A stretch of 64,000 nucleotides of DNA from Pseudomonas viridiflava (lineage in GTDB: Bacteria > Pseudomonadota > Gammaproteobacteria > Pseudomonadales > Pseudomonadaceae), in NCBI GenBank assembly GCA_900596015.1, contig UVIF01000002.1, positions 1-64,000 on the forward strand, given 5' to 3'. Shown here piece by piece: positions 36,978 to 47,162 of this stretch. The number at the start of each line of letters is the position of its first letter. The stretch's first letter is position 1. Under the pieces are notes generated by a model that was not told the DNA's origin, did not search any database, and saw only the letters and a program-made list of their open reading frames with translations. The position numbers and the translations under genes were made by a program.

Positions 36978-37859
36978 TCAGGCCAGATCGTTTTGCGCCT
37001 TGCCGGAACCTAGGTCAGCGCCGGTGACCGGATTGGCGTCGGGATCGGATTCGGTGCGCAACTTCAATGCTTCCAGCACCTTGGCATCCTTCGCGCTCAG
37101 CACCACCGACGCACTGCCGTCACCGCCGTCGACTGCCGGTTCCGGGTCGGCCACGAACTCCCACTCTTCGCCCTGGTTCCACGGGCCGCGAACATTGGGC
37201 TCACCGGACATATTGAAATACTTGTTGGTAAATTCCGGCATGCCAGGCAACTTGCCTTGGGGAAAGTTGGGTTGAATGGCGTGCAAGGCATTTTCGAATG
37301 ACAGTTGGTGGGCGATTTCCCGCGTCATCAAGAATCCCAATGCTTCTTTCACGCCTGGATCGTCGGTGACATTCATCAAGCGCTCGTAAACAATCTTTGC
37401 CCGTGATTCAGCGGCGATATTGGAGCGCATATCGGCGGTCGGCTCACCGATGGTATCTATATAAGCAGCGGTCCAAGGAACGCCTGCGGAGTTCGTCAGG
37501 GGAGCACCGGCGCCATACAGCAGGCTGGTGATATGAGAATCATTGCCCGCGCCATTGATTGCACGGTACAACTCGCCTTCTTCCTGAACACCTTCTGCCA
37601 ACTGGCCTTTTGCGCCCTTGTTGAGCATGACGATGATCGAGCCAACGATCTCCAGATGGCTCAGCTCTTCGGTGGCGATGGACATCAGCAGGTCCTTGCG
37701 GCCTGGATCATCCTCGGCCAGGGCCTGGGTGAAGTAACGTGCCGCCGCGGCCAGTTCGCCCTGGGCACCGCCGAATTGCTCCAGCAACAGGTTGGCCAAA
37801 CCTGGATTGGGTGCCGCGACACGCACGGTGTATTGCAAACGTTTGTTGTGCAAGAACAT
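36978..37859 (-). CDS. Manganese catalase
   Basis: This 293-residue non-haem catalase has a ferritin-like bundle. Dimanganese ligands are visible at E35, E65, H68, E151 and H184, at spacings like those of Lactobacillus manganese catalase. It decomposes hydrogen peroxide and in Pseudomonas is usually a stationary-phase or osmotic-stress protein. The ATG at 37859 has GAGGAA upstream. A CTACTT-type -10 about 85 bases upstream would suit RpoS control, but that is inference. Confidence 0.93.
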   Translation of the reverse strand: MFLHNKRLQYTVRVAAPNPGLANLLLEQFGGAQGELAAAARYFTQALAEDDPGRKDLLMSIATEELSHLEIVGSIIVMLNKGAKGQLAEGVQEEGELYRAINGAGNDSHITSLLYGAGAPLTNSAGVPWTAAYIDTIGEPTADMRSNIAAESRAKIVYERLMNVTDDPGVKEALGFLMTREIAHQLSFENALHAIQPNFPQGKLPGMPEFTNKYFNMSGEPNVRGPWNQGEEWEFVADPEPAVDGGDGSASVVLSAKDAKVLEALKLRTESDPDANPVTGADLGSGKAQNDLA

Positions 37860-38222
37860 TGTGGTTTCCTCAGGCTGATCTAGTTATGAATCGGCACGCG
37901 CTCACTCTTGATGGAGAAGAGACAACGGAACAGCACCGTCATAAGTAGGAAACGACAGCCTTGGGTTAATCCCTTTTAATTACCGCAACCGGATCAATGG
38001 TTGTACTTTAAAAGAATAACTACTGGCCTATTGGCTTGATCAACAGCACTCATAGTTTGCGTACGATATATTAGATAGTTTAAAAGCTCACACCTATACT
38101 ACGCACCAATACCGACCCTGTAGCAGCGGCGCGAGCCGCGTCGGCGACCCACACGGGAAGTCGGCAGCACGCTGCTGTGCCCAGACTCAGCGCGCCCCGC
38201 CGCCACGATAACCTTCGACCCG
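37860..38222. other. AT-rich intergenic region with REP-like fragment
   Basis: The stretch 37900-38100 is clearly AT-richer than its surroundings. A perfect RpoS-type -10 CTATACT lies at 38094-38100 on plus. It is followed by a GC-rich partial palindrome (about 38118-38190, AGCGGCGCGAGCCGC) that looks like a decayed REP element. No coding frame is credible. The plus-strand promoter has no downstream plus gene for over 1 kb. Confidence 0.4.
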
Positions 38223-39122
38223 TCAGTGGGATTTCCCGAAGAGTTTCTTGCACAGGCTGACCACTGCCAATACCGCAGCGCCGGTAAGGATGCCGGTCAA
38301 CGCGTCGACCAGAGTGCTCGCCACCGTGCCCCTCAGCCCGCCGCCAGCCAGCGCCACCGCCGCTTCACTGAGGTGATGCACGAACGGCAGACCGTGGGCG
38401 ATGATTCCGCCGCCCACCAGAAACATGGCAATGGTGCCCAGTATCGACAGCACCTTCATCAGCACAGGCGCCAACCACAGCAGGCCGTTGCCCAGTGCCT
38501 GACTGGCTGCGCCGGTCTTTTGCTTGAGATAGAGGCCAACGTCGTCGAGCTTTACGATGCCGGCTACCAGCCCATACACACCTACGGTGATCAGCACGGC
38601 GGTGATCACCAGCACGCCGACCTGGTCCAGGAAGGGCCGGGTGGACACCACCCCCAACGCCAGTACGATGATCTCCGCCGAGAGGATGAAGTCAGTGCGC
38701 ACTGCGCCTTTGATCTTGTCCTTTTCGAACGCCACCATGTCGACCTTGGCATCGGCCATGGCGGCCTTGCGCTGCTCGAGTTCGGCGGCCGAATCCTTGT
38801 GCAGGAATTTGTGCACGACCTTCTCGAAACCTTCGAAGCACAGATAGGCACCGCCGATCATCAACAGCGGCGTGATCAGCCAAGGCGCGAATGCGCTGAT
38901 CAACAGCGCCGCCGGCACCAGGATCGCCTTGTTCAGCAAGGAACCCTTGGCCACCGCCCAGACCACCGGCAGTTCACGATCCGCCTTGACCCCGGTGACC
39001 TGTTGGGCATTGAGCGCCAGATCGTCGCCCAGCACCCCGGCGGTTTTCTTCGCGGCCAGGGAAACGTCGTCGAGCAAGGTCGCGATATCGTCGAGAAGCG
39101 TCAGCAAATTGCCTGCGGCCAC
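38223..39122 (-). CDS. DUF808 inner-membrane protein (YedI-like)
   Basis: This 299-residue membrane protein matches the DUF808/YedI family: the N-terminus [19 protein letters not shown] is diagnostic (seen as [14 protein letters not shown]), followed by about six to eight helices and a [33 protein letters not shown] loop ([16 protein letters not shown]). Function unknown. The start is GTG at 39122, preceded by AAGGA at 8 bases; an upstream extension with no Met was rejected. Confidence 0.88.
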   Translation of the reverse strand: MAAGNLLTLLDDIATLLDDVSLAAKKTAGVLGDDLALNAQQVTGVKADRELPVVWAVAKGSLLNKAILVPAALLISAFAPWLITPLLMIGGAYLCFEGFEKVVHKFLHKDSAAELEQRKAAMADAKVDMVAFEKDKIKGAVRTDFILSAEIIVLALGVVSTRPFLDQVGVLVITAVLITVGVYGLVAGIVKLDDVGLYLKQKTGAASQALGNGLLWLAPVLMKVLSILGTIAMFLVGGGIIAHGLPFVHHLSEAAVALAGGGLRGTVASTLVDALTGILTGAAVLAVVSLCKKLFGKSH

Positions 39123-39281
39123 GGGGAGTATCCTTATGAGTAAGATAGGTGGCTGACGCACGGGGGTCGGCTAAGTTCCCTGCCGGGCCGTTGTTGAGAG
39201 CCCGGCAACGCCGGTGCTACCATCGCGGACCATCCGACACAGCCGGATGCCATTGCGCAGAAACAAGGATCTTCGCCCACC

Positions 39282-39887
39282 ATGAGCAGTATTCGCGAGC
39301 GCAACAAGGCACTGATTCTGCGCGCGGCCAGTGAGGAATTCGCCGACAAGGGTTTCGCCGCCGCCAAGACCCACGACATCGCCAGCAAGGCCGGCGTGCC
39401 CAAGCCCAACGTCTACTACTACTTCAAGTCCAAGGAAAACCTCTACCGCGAGGTGCTGGAAAGCATCATCGAGCCGATCCTGCAGGCGTCCACGCCGTTC
39501 GATACGGCGGGCGAGCCGCAGGACGTGTTGCGCGCCTACATCCGCTCCAAGATCCATATATCCCGCGCCCTGCCCTTCGCCTCGAAAGTGTTCGCCAGTG
39601 AAATCATGCACGGTGCGCCGCACCTGAGCGCCGATCAGGTGGAGCAGCTCAATGCCCAGGCCCGGCACAACATCCAATGCCTGCAGACCTGGATCGATCG
39701 CGGCCAGATCGCCCCGGTCGACCCGCATCACCTGATGTTCAGCATCTGGGCCGCGACGCAGACCTACGCCGACTTCGATTGGCAGATCGCTTCGATCACC
39801 GGCAAGGCGAAGCTGGACGACGCCGATTACGAAGCCGCCATCGACACCATCACGCGCCTGGTCCTCAAAGGCTGTACGCCGGATTAG
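39282..39887 (+). CDS. TetR-family regulator, RutR-like
   Basis: This 201-residue protein has an N-terminal TetR helix-turn-helix (about 10-55, TKDIASKAGVPKPNVYYYF-like, seen as KAGVPKPNVYYYF) and a C-terminal ligand domain of the RutR type (VFASEIMHGAPHLS). RutR homologues sense uracil or thymine and control pyrimidine catabolism, but no pyrimidine gene is near here, so the ligand is open. The ATG at 39282 has AAGGA rather far upstream. The plus-strand potassium-channel gene follows 97 bases later. Confidence 0.87.
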   Translation: MSSIRERNKALILRAASEEFADKGFAAAKTHDIASKAGVPKPNVYYYFKSKENLYREVLESIIEPILQASTPFDTAGEPQDVLRAYIRSKIHISRALPFASKVFASEIMHGAPHLSADQVEQLNAQARHNIQCLQTWIDRGQIAPVDPHHLMFSIWAATQTYADFDWQIASITGKAKLDDADYEAAIDTITRLVLKGCTPD

Positions 39888-39984
39888 TCCAGCCCTCGCC
39901 CAGGCGAGCCAAGGCTTGGCGCACGGCCTTGCACCGGCGCGGCAAAGCTCCTACGCTGTGCGCCTCTTCGGGAAGCACCTTTCT

Positions 39985-40800
39985 ATGACCACTCTGCGTG
40001 ATCGCCTGTACGTCGTCGTGTTCCAGAGCGACACCCCTGCCGGACGGCGCTTCGACAAGACCCTGTTGCTGATCATCCTCGCCAGCCTGCTGGTGGTGAT
40101 CATCGACAGCGTCGAAACCGTCCACAGTCAGTATGCCGACCTGTTCGCCTGGATCGAATGGGGCTTCACTTTCATCTTCGCCATCGAATACCTGCTGCGT
40201 CTGTACTGTTCGCCCAAGCCGCTGCGCTACGCGTTCAGCTTCTACGGCCTGATCGACCTGCTGGCGATAGTCCCCGGCATCCTGGCCATCTACTACAGCG
40301 ACGCCCAGTACCTGATGATCGTGCGCGTGGTGCGCATGCTACGGATCTTCCGCGTACTCAAGCTCAGCCCTTATCTGAAGCAGGCCAACTACCTGCTGGC
40401 CGCCCTGCGCGGCAGCAAGCAGAAGATCATCGTGTTTCTGGTCAGCGTCAGCACGCTGGTCACGGTGTTCGGCACCCTCATGTACGTGGTCGAAGGACCG
40501 CAGAACGGCTTCGCCAACATTCCTACCGGTATCTATTGGGCCATCGTCACCCTGACCACCGTTGGCTACGGCGACATCGTGCCCACCACGCCGATCGGCC
40601 AGGTGCTCTCGGCGATGGTCATGATCACCGGCTATTCGATCATTGCAGTGCCCACCGGCATCTTCACTGCCGAGTTGGCCAACGCCATGCGTGGCGAAGG
40701 CCTGCAGCACGAGTGCGCGGTGTGTCACAAGCGTAGCCATGAACAGGCGGCGTCCTTTTGCTCGCAGTGCGGCAATGCCTTGTTCGAAAAAGCGCTATAA
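39985..40800 (+). CDS. Voltage-gated potassium channel with C-terminal zinc ribbon
   Basis: This 271-residue channel has six membrane helices: S1-S4 about 25-130 (S4 with R114, R117, R120, R123 at three-residue spacing), then S5, pore helix and S6. The selectivity filter TVGYGD is at 192-197. The C-terminus after S6 carries a four-cysteine zinc ribbon (C244, C247, C259, C262). Such a ribbon is unusual for Kv-type channels and could regulate gating or oligomer assembly. The ATG at 39985 was chosen because the upstream 23 residues lack conservation. Confidence 0.9.
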   Translation: MTTLRDRLYVVVFQSDTPAGRRFDKTLLLIILASLLVVIIDSVETVHSQYADLFAWIEWGFTFIFAIEYLLRLYCSPKPLRYAFSFYGLIDLLAIVPGILAIYYSDAQYLMIVRVVRMLRIFRVLKLSPYLKQANYLLAALRGSKQKIIVFLVSVSTLVTVFGTLMYVVEGPQNGFANIPTGIYWAIVTLTTVGYGDIVPTTPIGQVLSAMVMITGYSIIAVPTGIFTAELANAMRGEGLQHECAVCHKRSHEQAASFCSQCGNALFEKAL

Positions 40801-40897
40801 GCACAGCAGTTTTTGATCTAACCCTGCCCATCACGGCGACGTGGGGGCGCAGGCATAATGCCGCCTATTTCCAAGAACGCTCGAAGAGGGAACTGCA

Positions 40898-41896
40898 GTG
40901 AAGAAATTGATCGGTGCCTCGCTGTTGGCGGCAGGCTTGAGCCTGACCGGCCTGGCCCAGGCTGCGCCCAGCCTGCTCAACGTCTCGTACGACGTGATGC
41001 GCGACTTCTACAAGGACTACAACAGCGCTTTCCAGAAACACTGGCAAGCTGAACACAATGAAGCGATCACCGTGCAGATGTCCTTCGGCGGTTCGAGCAA
41101 GCAGGCGCGCTCGGTGATCGACGGCCTGCCGGCCGATGTCATCACCATGAACATGGCCACCGACATCAATGCCTTGGCCGACAATGGCAAGCTGGTGCCC
41201 GACAACTGGGTCACACGCCTGCCGAACAACAGTGCACCGTTCACCTCGGCGACCGTGTTCATCGTGCGCAAGGGCAACCCCAAGGCGCTCAAGGACTGGC
41301 CCGACCTGCTCAAGGATGGCGTGCAGGTCATCGTTCCCAACCCCAAGACGTCCGGCAACGGCCGCTACACCTACCTGTCGGCGTGGGGCTATGTGCTGAA
41401 GAACGGCGGCGATGAAAACAAGGCCCGCGACTTCGTCGGCAAGCTGTTCAAGCAGGCGCCGGTACTCGACACCGGCGGCCGCGGTGCGACCACCACCTTC
41501 ATGACCAACCAGATCGGCGATGTGCTGATCACCTTCGAGAACGAAGCGGAAATGATCGCCCGCGAGTTCGGCCGCGACCAGTTCGAAGTGATCTACCCCA
41601 GCGTGTCTGCCGAAGCCGAACCGCCGGTCAGCGTGGTCGACAAGGTGGTCGACCGCAAAGGCACGCGCGCCGCAGCCGATGAGTACCTGAAATACCTGTG
41701 GTCGCCCGAAGGCCAGGAGATCGCCGCCAACAACTACCTGCGCCCACGGGATCCGGCAGTGCTGGCCAAGTACACCGATCGTTTCCCGAAAGTTGAATTC
41801 CTGTCGGTGGAGAAAACCTTCGGCGACTGGCGCAGCGTGCAGAAGACCCACTTCAACGACGGCGGCGTGTTCGACCAGATCTACACCGGCCAATAA
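40898..41896 (+). CDS. Sulfate/thiosulfate-binding protein (periplasmic)
   Basis: This 332-residue protein has a signal peptide (cleavage at AQAAPS) and the sulfate-binding protein signature: SFGGSSKQARSVIDGL and PNPKTSGNGRYTYLSAWGY-type segments (seen as NPKTSGN) that build the sulfate pocket. The start is GTG at 40898, with GAGGG upstream. No cysTWA permease genes are adjacent, so it looks like an isolated paralogue that must feed a transporter encoded elsewhere. It probably belongs to the sulfur-starvation regulon. Confidence 0.92.
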   Translation: MKKLIGASLLAAGLSLTGLAQAAPSLLNVSYDVMRDFYKDYNSAFQKHWQAEHNEAITVQMSFGGSSKQARSVIDGLPADVITMNMATDINALADNGKLVPDNWVTRLPNNSAPFTSATVFIVRKGNPKALKDWPDLLKDGVQVIVPNPKTSGNGRYTYLSAWGYVLKNGGDENKARDFVGKLFKQAPVLDTGGRGATTTFMTNQIGDVLITFENEAEMIAREFGRDQFEVIYPSVSAEAEPPVSVVDKVVDRKGTRAAADEYLKYLWSPEGQEIAANNYLRPRDPAVLAKYTDRFPKVEFLSVEKTFGDWRSVQKTHFNDGGVFDQIYTGQ

Positions 41897-41938
41897 CGGC
41901 GGTCAGCGCTTGCAGGTCTGCTTCACGCCCACCACGCA

Positions 41939-42337
41939 TCAGGGATGCTTGCGGCCCAATCCTGCCGGCACACCGGTGGTGTCGGTAGCTTCCCAAGGGC
42001 CTTTGGGGCTGGTGGCCCAGCTCCAGCCATCATTCCACCGGTAGTAAGTGCGCTGCCGGTAGTAGGTATCGGGTTGATCCTCCAGCACGTAGACGCCTAG
42101 GCTCGGGTCCCAGTGACTGGCGCCACCGGGCGGTGGGGCAAAGCTGGCCGAGGTCCGTGGCAGGGGCTTGGGTGCTGGCGGGGTCGGCGTCGGGGTCGGC
42201 GTCGGCGCGGTGCTGGGTCCGGACGGTGGCAGGGTCTGCACCGGCGGCCGCGGCTCCGGTTCTGACGGGCGCTGCACCGCGCAGGCACTCATGCCCAGGG
42301 CCAGGCCGATCACGGCCATTCGAGCTAAACGGTTCAT
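41939..42337 (-). CDS. Pro-rich hypothetical lipoprotein
   Basis: This 132-residue protein has a lipoprotein signal with lipobox LGMSAC (C19), a Pro/Thr-rich spacer with TPTPTPTP-type repeats, and a C-terminal ~70 residues rich in W, Y and G (YYRQRTYYRWNDGW) that look folded. Function is unknown. The ATG at 42337 follows GAGAG. It lies 9 bases downstream of ccmI on the same strand, so it is likely transcribed as the tail of the ccm operon. Confidence 0.75.
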   Translation of the reverse strand: MNRLARMAVIGLALGMSACAVQRPSEPEPRPPVQTLPPSGPSTAPTPTPTPTPPAPKPLPRTSASFAPPPGGASHWDPSLGVYVLEDQPDTYYRQRTYYRWNDGWSWATSPKGPWEATDTTGVPAGLGRKHP

Positions 42338-42346
42338 GGCATCTCT

Positions 42347-43546
42347 CTACAGGTCGGGACTGTCGATCATCAATTGCTGCACGGCGGCGCTGTCGCTGGC
42401 GATCGGCGCACCTCGCGCCAGCCACTCACCTTGTGTGGGCTGGCCGGCCCTGGATATCCGGGCGATCAGTTGGACTTCGGGAAAGTTCGACAGTTTCAGC
42501 TGCGGCATCATCGCATCGCTGTCCGCCAATTCGACCTGCGCCGGCAGGTCGGCGACCGTCAGGCGCTTGACCGCCAGCGGCATCGGCGGCCCGGACACCG
42601 CGCGAGCAAAGACGAACACACTGTCACCGGGCTGCACCCTGGCGGCCAACGCGGGGGCCAGGGTGACCCGCACCTGCAATCCGGCGCGCGCTGGGTTTGT
42701 CTGGGGAGATGACGGTTTGCCGGCGGACATCCGTTGGCCACGAGCGCGCTCGATTCCGCCCTGCAACGCCGCGCGGGCTGGGTCTGTGTCCGGCAACGTG
42801 GCCAGCAGACGCTCCCAGTAGCCAATGGCCTGTTCGAAGCGCTGGCTCTCGAAAGCGGCAATGCCGAGCAAGCCCAGGCTGGTCGGCTCCTTCGGATCGC
42901 CCAGCAGGGCTTCGTCGGTCAACGCCTGGATGGGCTCGGACCACTGTCTGCCAGCGGCGAAATAAAGCGCTTGAGCCCACTGCCCCAACACTTCGGGCTG
43001 ACGCCCGGTCAGTGACGCTGCACGCTCGAACAGTCCGGCCGCCTGCGCCGGGCGGTTCTGCGCCATATAGGTCCGGCCCAGGATATAGATACCCTCGACG
43101 GCCTCTGGCTGCATCTGTACCGCCCGTTCCAGGCGCGCGGTCATCTGGGCCATGGACATGGGCGGCACGGCGAACTCGCGGCTCAACTCAACCTGGTCGC
43201 TGGCGCCATAATGCAGGTAGAGCGCCAGCCCCACGACCGGCACCAGCAGCGCCGCGGCCAGCGGTATTACGCGGCCCAGGCGGATATCCGCTGCCGTTCG
43301 GCTGCCATCGGTATCGGCGAGCAGTTCACGGGCTGCTTCGGCCTGACCGCTTTCCAGCTGCGCAGGGGTCAGCAGACCCGCCCTTTGCTGGGTGTTCAGT
43401 TCGGCCAGGCGCTCCTGGTACAGCGCCACGTTGAGTGCGGTGCGGTCCTGTTCTGGCTGCTCGCGACGAGCACGCAGCAACGGCACCAGCACGAAGCTCA
43501 GCGCGATCAGCAGTAACAGCCCGGCAGCGAGCCAGAAATCGATCAT
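42347..43546 (-). CDS. ccmI: Cytochrome c biogenesis protein CcmI
   Basis: This 399-residue apocytochrome c chaperone has two N-terminal membrane helices (about 5-25 and 90-115) and a periplasmic tetratricopeptide-repeat domain (about 150-290). The C-terminal domain resembles the CycH/CcmI C-domain. It hands apocytochrome c to the CcmF-CcmH haem lyase. The start overlaps the end of ccmH by 4 bases (ATGA). Confidence 0.92.
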   Translation of the reverse strand: MIDFWLAAGLLLLIALSFVLVPLLRARREQPEQDRTALNVALYQERLAELNTQQRAGLLTPAQLESGQAEAARELLADTDGSRTAADIRLGRVIPLAAALLVPVVGLALYLHYGASDQVELSREFAVPPMSMAQMTARLERAVQMQPEAVEGIYILGRTYMAQNRPAQAAGLFERAASLTGRQPEVLGQWAQALYFAAGRQWSEPIQALTDEALLGDPKEPTSLGLLGIAAFESQRFEQAIGYWERLLATLPDTDPARAALQGGIERARGQRMSAGKPSSPQTNPARAGLQVRVTLAPALAARVQPGDSVFVFARAVSGPPMPLAVKRLTVADLPAQVELADSDAMMPQLKLSNFPEVQLIARISRAGQPTQGEWLARGAPIASDSAAVQQLMIDSPDL

Positions 43547-44034
43547 GGGCGGTCTTCATCCAGCGGTTTTGGGGCGAGCAGGTCAGCCAGGCGTGCCCGC
43601 TCGCCCGGGTCGAGATCGCGCGGACTGGTGGCCGGTTGCCGACGTCGGCGGCGCACCGTCACCGCGATCACCCCCACGCCGGCCACCAGCAAGGCCGCCG
43701 GGGCGAACCAGAGCAGCCCGGTACGCGCGGTCAGCGCCGGTCTGTAGCGGACGAATTCGCCATAGCGGTCGACCATGAATTCGATGATCTGCCCGTCGCT
43801 CTTGCCTTCGGTCAACAGCCGATGGATCTCCCGGCGCAGGTCGCCGGCAATGGGCGCGTTGGAATCGGCGATGTCCTGATTCTGACATTTCGGACAACGC
43901 AGTTGCTGAGTCAACTGGTGGAAGCGCTCGCGCAAATCGTCGTTGGCGAACCGATAGGTGTCGATGGCGGCGTGCGCCTCTCCGGCCAGGCTGGACAGCA
44001 GCATGCAGGTCAACAGCCAGCGTTTCATGTTCAT
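43543..44034 (-). CDS. ccmH: Cytochrome c biogenesis protein CcmH
   Basis: This 163-residue periplasmic thioredoxin-like protein has a signal peptide, the redox motif LRCPKCQN (CxxC) that reduces apocytochrome c, and one C-terminal membrane anchor (about 105-130). It acts with CcmF and CcmI in haem ligation. The ATG at 44034 has GAGG and gives an exact 4-base overlap with ccmG. Confidence 0.92.
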   Translation of the reverse strand: MNMKRWLLTCMLLSSLAGEAHAAIDTYRFANDDLRERFHQLTQQLRCPKCQNQDIADSNAPIAGDLRREIHRLLTEGKSDGQIIEFMVDRYGEFVRYRPALTARTGLLWFAPAALLVAGVGVIAVTVRRRRRQPATSPRDLDPGERARLADLLAPKPLDEDRP

Positions 44035-44567
44035 GGTCGGGCCTCGTCGAGCAGCGCCTGGTACAGCGGTGCCAGCTGTTCGCGCCATACGGTCTGGTCG
44101 ATGACCCCTATCCACTTGTGGCGAATCACCCCGCGGGCATCGATGAGAAAGGTCTCCGGCGCGCCGTACACGCCCAGATCGAGGCCCAGGGTGCCGTCCT
44201 TGTCATTGATGTCCAGCGCGTAGGGGTTGTGATAGTCCGCCAACCAGCGGCGCGCGGCTGCATTGTCATCCTTGTAGTTGATGCCGTAGATCAGCACGCC
44301 CTGCCGGGCCAGTGTGTTGAGCACGGGATGTTCGACGCGGCAGGCCACGCACCACGTCCCCCAGACATTGACCAGTGCGGGTTTGCCCAGCAGGTCGGCG
44401 CGGGTCAGCGTACGTTCGCCCTGGGTATCGGCCAGGCTGAACGCGGGAAACGGCTTGCCGATCAGCGCCGACGGCAACTGTGCCGGGTCCAGGTAGAGAC
44501 CGCGGTAAAGCAGCACAGCCACTATCAGGAATGCGCCCAGCGGCACCGCCAGCAGCCAACGCTTCAT
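44031..44567 (-). CDS. dsbE: Thiol:disulfide interchange protein DsbE (CcmG)
   Basis: This 178-residue membrane-anchored thioredoxin has an N-terminal helix (about 5-22) and the active site WCVAC (about 70-74, following VNVWGT). The GAPETFLID motif with its cis-proline-like loop is typical of CcmG/DsbE. It delivers reducing power for the haem-binding cysteines of apocytochrome c. Overlaps ccmF by 4 bases. Confidence 0.93.
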   Translation of the reverse strand: MKRWLLAVPLGAFLIVAVLLYRGLYLDPAQLPSALIGKPFPAFSLADTQGERTLTRADLLGKPALVNVWGTWCVACRVEHPVLNTLARQGVLIYGINYKDDNAAARRWLADYHNPYALDINDKDGTLGLDLGVYGAPETFLIDARGVIRHKWIGVIDQTVWREQLAPLYQALLDEARP

Positions 44568-46549
44568 GCCGCAGCTCCCTGGCCAAGGACATCACGGACG
44601 CGCGCTTTCACCTTGAGCCGGTAGCGCTTGTCCAAGGCAGCCAGCAAGCCACCCAGCCCCGTCAGCAGCCCGCCCAGCCAGATCCACCGCACGAACGGCT
44701 TGACGTGGATACGCACCGCCCACGCACCGTTTTCCAACGGCTCACCCAAGGCGACGTAGAGGTCGCGGGTAAAACCGGCGTCGATACCAGCCTCGGTCAT
44801 CACCGATTGCTGAACGGTGTACAAGCGCTTTTCGGGATGCAGCAAGCTGATTTGTACACCCTTGCGCAGGACCTGGACGCTGCCACGCTGGGCGGTGAAA
44901 TTCGGCCCTCGATGGGACTCGGCACCGTGGAAGATGAATTGATAGCCACCTAGCTCCACCGCATCGCCCGGCGCCATGCGCAGGTCGCGCTGGGTGCTGT
45001 CGTGGCTCGACAGCACCACGCCCAAGGCACACACGGCAATGCCCAGGTGGGCCAGTTGCATGCCCCAGTAGCTGCGCGGCAAGCTTGCGAGCCCTCGGCG
45101 AAAGCCCGTGTGACGGGTCTTGTCGTGCAGGTCGCGGACACCGGCCAGCAGCACCCAGGCCGCCAGGGCGAAGACAGTCAGTACCGGCCAGGCGAAATCA
45201 CCCAGGCACCACGCGGCCAGCGGCGCCAGCACGGCACTGCCAATCAGTACTGGTACCAGCATGCCGCGTAGCCAGGCCGTGGGTGTGTGTTTCCAGCGCA
45301 CCAGCACACCGACCGCCATGGTCAGCATCAGCAGCGCCATCAAGGGCACGAACAGCGCATTGAAATACGGTGGCCCCACGGACAGCTTGGCACCGCTCAG
45401 GGCATCCAGGGCCAGCGGATACAGCGTACCCAGCAGAATCATGGAGGCGGCCACCAGCAGAATCAGGTTGTTGCCCAGCAGCAGGGTTTCGCGCGACCAC
45501 AGGCCGAAGCCCACGTGACTCTTGACCACCGGCGCGCGCAGCGCGAACAGGGTCAGCGACCCCCCCACCACGAACAGCAGGAAGATCAGGATGAACACCC
45601 CGCGCGTCGGGTCGGACGCGAACGCGTGCACCGAGGTCAGCACACCCGAGCGCACCAGGAACGTTCCCAGCAGGCTCAGGGAAAACGCGGCAATGGCCAG
45701 CAACACCGTCCAGCTCTTGAATACACCGCGCTTCTCGGTGACGGCCAGCGAATGGATCAGCGCGGTGCCGACCAGCCAGGGCATGAACGAGGCGTTCTCT
45801 ACCGGGTCCCAGAACCACCAGCCGCCCCAGCCCAGTTCGTAGTACGCCCACCATGAGCCCAGGGTGATACCGATCCCCAGAAAGCTCCAAGCCACCATCG
45901 TCCAGGGGCGTGACCAGCGTGCCCAGGCCGCGTCCAGCTTGCCGCCCAGCAGCGCGGCAATGGCGAACGCGAAGGCCACCGAGAAACCGACGTAACCCAT
46001 GTACAGCATGGGCGGATGGACGATCAGGCCGATATCCTGCAACAAGGGGTTGAGGTCACGCCCGTTGGCTGGAATCTGCGGCAGCACCCGAGCAAAGGGA
46101 TTGGACGTCAGAATCAGGAACAGGAGAAATCCGACGCTGATCATGCCCATCACCGCCAGCACCCGCGCCAGCATGACCTGCGGCAATTGTCGCGAGCCGA
46201 TCGACACGGCGAAGGTCCAGCCGCCCAGGATCAGCGTCCACAACAGCAACGAGCCTTCGTGGGCACCCCATACCGCGCTGAATTTGTAGTACCAGGGCAA
46301 GGCGCTGTTGGAGTTTTCGGCGACATAGCGCACGGAAAAGTCGTCGTTCAGGAAGCTTGCCGCCAGGCAGGCGAACGCCAGCGTCAAGAACGTGAACTGG
46401 CCCCATGCAGCCGGCCGCGCCAACCCCATCCACAGCCGGTCGCCGCGCCATGCCCCCAGCAACGGCACGCTGGCCTGCACCAAGGCCAGACACAGCGCCA
46501 GAATCATCGACAATTGGCCCAGTTCGGGCACCAGCAGCGCACCGATCAT
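44564..46549 (-). CDS. ccmF: Haem lyase subunit CcmF
   Basis: This 661-residue polytopic protein has about 15 membrane helices and the tryptophan-rich WWD haem-handling motif [17 protein letters not shown], with flanking conserved histidines. It forms the cytochrome c synthetase with CcmH and CcmI, attaching haem received from CcmE. The ATG at 46549 overlaps the ccmE stop by 4 bases. A much longer in-frame extension into ccmE/ccmD was rejected as an artefact of high GC. Confidence 0.95.
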   Translation of the reverse strand: MIGALLVPELGQLSMILALCLALVQASVPLLGAWRGDRLWMGLARPAAWGQFTFLTLAFACLAASFLNDDFSVRYVAENSNSALPWYYKFSAVWGAHEGSLLLWTLILGGWTFAVSIGSRQLPQVMLARVLAVMGMISVGFLLFLILTSNPFARVLPQIPANGRDLNPLLQDIGLIVHPPMLYMGYVGFSVAFAFAIAALLGGKLDAAWARWSRPWTMVAWSFLGIGITLGSWWAYYELGWGGWWFWDPVENASFMPWLVGTALIHSLAVTEKRGVFKSWTVLLAIAAFSLSLLGTFLVRSGVLTSVHAFASDPTRGVFILIFLLFVVGGSLTLFALRAPVVKSHVGFGLWSRETLLLGNNLILLVAASMILLGTLYPLALDALSGAKLSVGPPYFNALFVPLMALLMLTMAVGVLVRWKHTPTAWLRGMLVPVLIGSAVLAPLAAWCLGDFAWPVLTVFALAAWVLLAGVRDLHDKTRHTGFRRGLASLPRSYWGMQLAHLGIAVCALGVVLSSHDSTQRDLRMAPGDAVELGGYQFIFHGAESHRGPNFTAQRGSVQVLRKGVQISLLHPEKRLYTVQQSVMTEAGIDAGFTRDLYVALGEPLENGAWAVRIHVKPFVRWIWLGGLLTGLGGLLAALDKRYRLKVKARVRDVLGQGAAA

Positions 46550-46989
46550 GGCGAGGCTTCCATTCGGCCCGAGTCTTTCAAGGCTTTGGTGACCTCCGGT
46601 GGCATGTATTTTTCGTCGTGCTTGGCCAGCACCTCGTCCGCCTGCACCACGCCGGCAGCGTTCAGGGTGCCGAGGGCGACGATGCCCTGCCCTTCGCGAA
46701 ACAGGTCGGGGAGGATGCCACGGTAGGTGATGGTGACGCTGCGCTGGAAGTCGGTGACCACGAAGCGTACATCCAGCGAGTCGCCGGAACGCTGCAGCGA
46801 GCCCCGCTCGACCATGCCGCCGGCGCGAATGCGCGTGCCCACCGGCGCCTCGCCATTGGCGATCTGCGTCGGCGTGTAGAACAGGTTGATGTTCTGTTGC
46901 AATGCACCCAGGGCAAGACCCACGGCAAGCGCGACACCTGCCACCAAGGCAAGGATGAGCGTCAGGCGTTTTCTGCGCTGCGGATTCAC
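46546..46989 (-). CDS. ccmE: Haem chaperone CcmE
   Basis: This 147-residue protein has an N-terminal membrane anchor (about 8-28) and a periplasmic OB-fold with the covalent haem-binding histidine H124 in [10 protein letters not shown]. It carries haem from CcmC to CcmF. The start is GTG at 46989, preceded by GGAGGAG, and overlaps the ccmD stop (GTGA). An upstream ATG in another reading context was rejected. Confidence 0.94.
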   Translation of the reverse strand: MNPQRRKRLTLILALVAGVALAVGLALGALQQNINLFYTPTQIANGEAPVGTRIRAGGMVERGSLQRSGDSLDVRFVVTDFQRSVTITYRGILPDLFREGQGIVALGTLNAAGVVQADEVLAKHDEKYMPPEVTKALKDSGRMEASP

Positions 46990-47162
46990 GGTCGCTCCTC
47001 CCGGCGCAGACGTCGCGCTTTCTGCTGCAGATGACGTCGCCGGGCCAGCAGCGGTCCGGCCACGTTGACCACCAGCACCAACAGGCACAGGCCATAGGCC
47101 GACCAGACGTAGACGCCGTGGCGACCCATACTTAGAAACTCGCCGAACGAATCGAAGCTCAT
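46986..47162 (-). CDS. ccmD: Haem exporter accessory protein CcmD
   Basis: This 58-residue protein has a single membrane helix (about 17-37) and a positively charged cytoplasmic tail ([18 protein letters not shown]). It has the N-terminal [19 protein letters not shown] consensus of CcmD (seen as MGRHGVYVW). CcmD helps release holo-CcmE from the CcmABC exporter. It overlaps ccmC and ccmE by 4 bases each. Confidence 0.93.
   Translation of the reverse strand: MSFDSFGEFLSMGRHGVYVWSAYGLCLLVLVVNVAGPLLARRRHLQQKARRLRREERP

Noticed and set aside
46550..47095. Long N-terminal extension of CcmF over ccmE and ccmD
   Set aside because: The extension is Arg/Cys-rich shadow sequence in a GC-rich region. 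The true CcmF start overlaps the ccmE stop by 4 bases as elsewhere in the operon.
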